Origin: Ruminococcus sp.
Lineage (GTDB): Bacteria > Bacillota > Clostridia > Oscillospirales > Ruminococcaceae
DNA: 64,000 bases
Reading direction: 5' to 3'
Assembly: GCA_017960805.1 (NCBI GenBank)
Contig: JAGCYM010000092.1
Coordinates: forward strand, 1 to 64,000
Shown: in pieces, positions 62,405 to 64,000 of the stretch
Layout: each line of letters opens with the position of its first letter
Numbering within the stretch: the first letter of the stretch is position 1
Made by a program: the position numbers and the translations under genes
Notes under the pieces: generated by a model
The model's database searches: none
What the model was told of the DNA's origin: nothing
The model's input: only the letters and a program-made list of their open reading frames with translations

Positions 62405-63472
62405 ATGGTTGATTTGGAGGCATCTGAGTATAAATGTCCAAATTGCGGCGCCGATCTGAAGTTCGACCCCACTATTCAGAAGCTTGGCTGTGAATATTGT
62501 GACAGTTCATTCACAATTGAGGAAATAAAGAAGATTTACGCTGAGCTTGAGGCAATGCCGACTGATGAAGCAGTTGAAGAAGTAAAAGATGAATTTGTGG
62601 AACATACACAGCTTTACCACTGTAAGAGCTGTGGTGCTGAAATAATGGCTGATGACCAACAGACTGCTCTTTTCTGCTATTATTGCCATAATCCTGTTAT
62701 ATTATCTGGAAAGCTTTCTGGAGATTACAAGCCGAATAAGGTAATTGGATTCAGGTATACAAGAGAGCAGGCTCTTGACGCTTTCAAATCATGGTGCAAG
62801 GGACGTAAATTTGTTCCTAGTGATTTTAAATCATCACAGCAGCTTGAAAAGATGACAGGTCTGTATGTTCCTTTCTGGGTAGCTGACTGTGATGTTGACG
62901 CAAATTACAGAGCTATAGGTAAGAAGGAGCGAACATGGACTTCCGGAGAGTATGTTTATACCGAGACAAAGGAATACAGAGTCGTCAGAAATGCACGAGT
63001 GCTTACAAAAGGCATTCCGGCGGACGGAGAGAGCAAAATCGATGATCTCCTGATGGAAGCTATCGAGCCTTTTGACTACAAGGACGTCAAGGATTTTTCA
63101 ATGTCATACCTCAGTGGATTCTTTGCGGATAAATATGATGTCGACCGTGCTGGTGTTTTTCCACGTATCCGTGAACGTGCTGACAAGGTCAGCCGCGAAC
63201 TCATACACAACAGTGTAAAGGGTTATTCGTCCATAAAGATTGAAAACGAGAGCTACAATATACTCAAGACTGACTGGAATTATATGATGCTTCCTGTATG
63301 GTTTATGAGCTATAAGTATAAGGATAAAGTTTATGAGTTCGCAATGAACGGTCAGACCGGTAAGCTTGCCGGTACCCCACCGCTTTCAAAGCCGAAACTT
63401 GTGGCATTTACGTCGTTTATTGGCGCTATTGTCTCCTTGATTCTGTTTTTAGGAGGTCTGCTGATACTATGA
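62405..63472 (+). CDS. Zinc-ribbon membrane protein (TFIIB-like ribbons)
   Basis: 355 residues. Two zinc ribbons at the N-terminus (CPNCG..CEYC and CKSCG..CYYC), a large soluble middle (VIGFRYTREQALDAFKSWC, then LYVPFWVADCDVDANYRAIG and WNYMMLPVWFMSYKYKDKVYEF-like strands) and one C-terminal membrane helix (about 332-353). Such proteins are common beside TPM-domain genes in Clostridia, role unknown. SD GAAAGGAG precedes the ATG. The stop overlaps the next start (ATGA). Confidence 0.85.
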   Translation: MVDLEASEYKCPNCGADLKFDPTIQKLGCEYCDSSFTIEEIKKIYAELEAMPTDEAVEEVKDEFVEHTQLYHCKSCGAEIMADDQQTALFCYYCHNPVILSGKLSGDYKPNKVIGFRYTREQALDAFKSWCKGRKFVPSDFKSSQQLEKMTGLYVPFWVADCDVDANYRAIGKKERTWTSGEYVYTETKEYRVVRNARVLTKGIPADGESKIDDLLMEAIEPFDYKDVKDFSMSYLSGFFADKYDVDRAGVFPRIRERADKVSRELIHNSVKGYSSIKIENESYNILKTDWNYMMLPVWFMSYKYKDKVYEFAMNGQTGKLAGTPPLSKPKLVAFTSFIGAIVSLILFLGGLLIL

Positions 63473-64000
63473 GACGTTTTATTTCAGTAGCCGTTACTGT
63501 ACTGACACTAATATTTTTACTTCCTTTGTTTGCGACAACTGCGTTTGCTGACAATTCAGCGCAGGGGTGGTCAGGTGATACTTCCAAATCAGAAGTCAGG
63601 GATGATGCCGGAGTCTTTAATAGTCATCCTGAAACTCTTGAAGCACTCAATAAGGAAGTAAAAGAGATTTCAGCAAGAACTCAACTCAATATATATGTCA
63701 TGCTGGCAGGACCTACATACAGAATGAGTGATTCTGACACACCTACTTTCTGTGGCCGGGCTTATGATGAGTGGTTTGGTCCTGATACCGATGGAGTTTT
63801 CTTTTTCATTGATATGACCGGAAAGAAACCAGCATATGACTATATTTCAACTGCTGGAAAAGCTATCATGTTTTTTGATGGCAAAACGGATGATATCCGT
63901 GAAGCAACATATGAATACCTCCCTTCTTCTGATGAAGGCAATTATGCGGAGCATTACTATGATGTAAAGCAAGGCGTTGAATGCTTCCTGCGTGAAATAG
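63469..64000 (+). CDS. TPM-domain protein, secreted or membrane-bound (3' partial)
   Basis: 177 residues are visible and the frame is still open at the window end. Signal peptide MRRFISVAVTVLTLIFLLP with cleavage near AFA, then the TPM domain opening VRDDAGVFNSHPETLEALNK and continuing LNIYVMLAG and GVFFFIDMTGKK. TPM proteins are linked to membrane-protein repair and some have phosphatase activity. Coupled to the zinc-ribbon gene by a 4-base overlap. The C-terminal part is outside the window. Confidence 0.85.
   Translation, partial: MRRFISVAVTVLTLIFLLPLFATTAFADNSAQGWSGDTSKSEVRDDAGVFNSHPETLEALNKEVKEISARTQLNIYVMLAGPTYRMSDSDTPTFCGRAYDEWFGPDTDGVFFFIDMTGKKPAYDYISTAGKAIMFFDGKTDDIREATYEYLPSSDEGNYAEHYYDVKQGVECFLREI

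Overview
The window reads as chromosome of a Gram-positive, cellulosome-type anaerobe, most likely a Ruminococcus or close relative. That is an inference from several things seen together: type I dockerin modules, Thr/Ser-rich linkers on many secreted proteins, a sortase-assembled pilus, T-box riboswitches, a FeoA-FeoB fusion and very regular sigma-A promoters with 17-bp spacers. I saw no rRNA, tRNA, CRISPR array, intact prophage or intact insertion sequence.

Layout. 1-7 kb (+): a three-gene pilus operon (large tip adhesin cut by the window edge, backbone pilin, class C sortase). The adhesin carries two modules that look like carbohydrate-binding modules. 7-13 kb (-): a CPBP protease, small membrane proteins, a lipoprotein, and an ECF sigma factor paired with a membrane protein that has four extracytoplasmic repeats. 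13-15.6 kb (-): feoAB plus a small Cys-rich Feo protein. 15.8-21.6 kb (+): a secreted dockerin protein, a PP2C phosphatase and a membrane-anchored subtilase with a C-type-lectin-like end. 21.9-33.7 kb (-): lipoproteins (three tandem paralogues), a PrsW protease, glyS, and cysS behind a T-box. 33.9-35.6 kb (-): a radical SAM/SPASM enzyme whose stop overlaps the start of a Thr-rich dockerin protein.

36-47.8 kb (-): a compact run ilvB-ilvN-GNAT-leuC-leuD-(membrane protein)-leuB-(zinc ribbon)-nadA-hydE-two U32-like paralogues-sialate esterase. The first part is branched-chain amino-acid synthesis; the tail is iron-sulfur and radical chemistry of unclear purpose. leuA lies separately at 50-51.6 kb behind its own T-box. 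48-49 kb: a surface nuclease lipoprotein. 52-53.6 kb (+): a second ECF sigma/anti-sigma pair. 54-56.3 kb (+): an AIM24-like protein, walJ, rlmH. 56.4-57.6 kb: a broken dockerin locus. 57.7-59.9 kb: tetR diverging from a small membrane protein and fabF around a shared palindromic -10 box. 60-64 kb: prfB (no programmed frameshift) and the start of a zinc-ribbon/TPM-domain pair.

Gene decay is a clear theme. Three ATPase/PD-(D/E)XK-nuclease genes have each lost their middle (8.4, 31.6 and 49.4 kb), and there are further fragments at 29.7, 56.4 and 62.2 kb. The least explained arrangement is the radical SAM/SPASM-dockerin pair at 33.9-35.6 kb. All calls come from reading the sequence; no database search was made.
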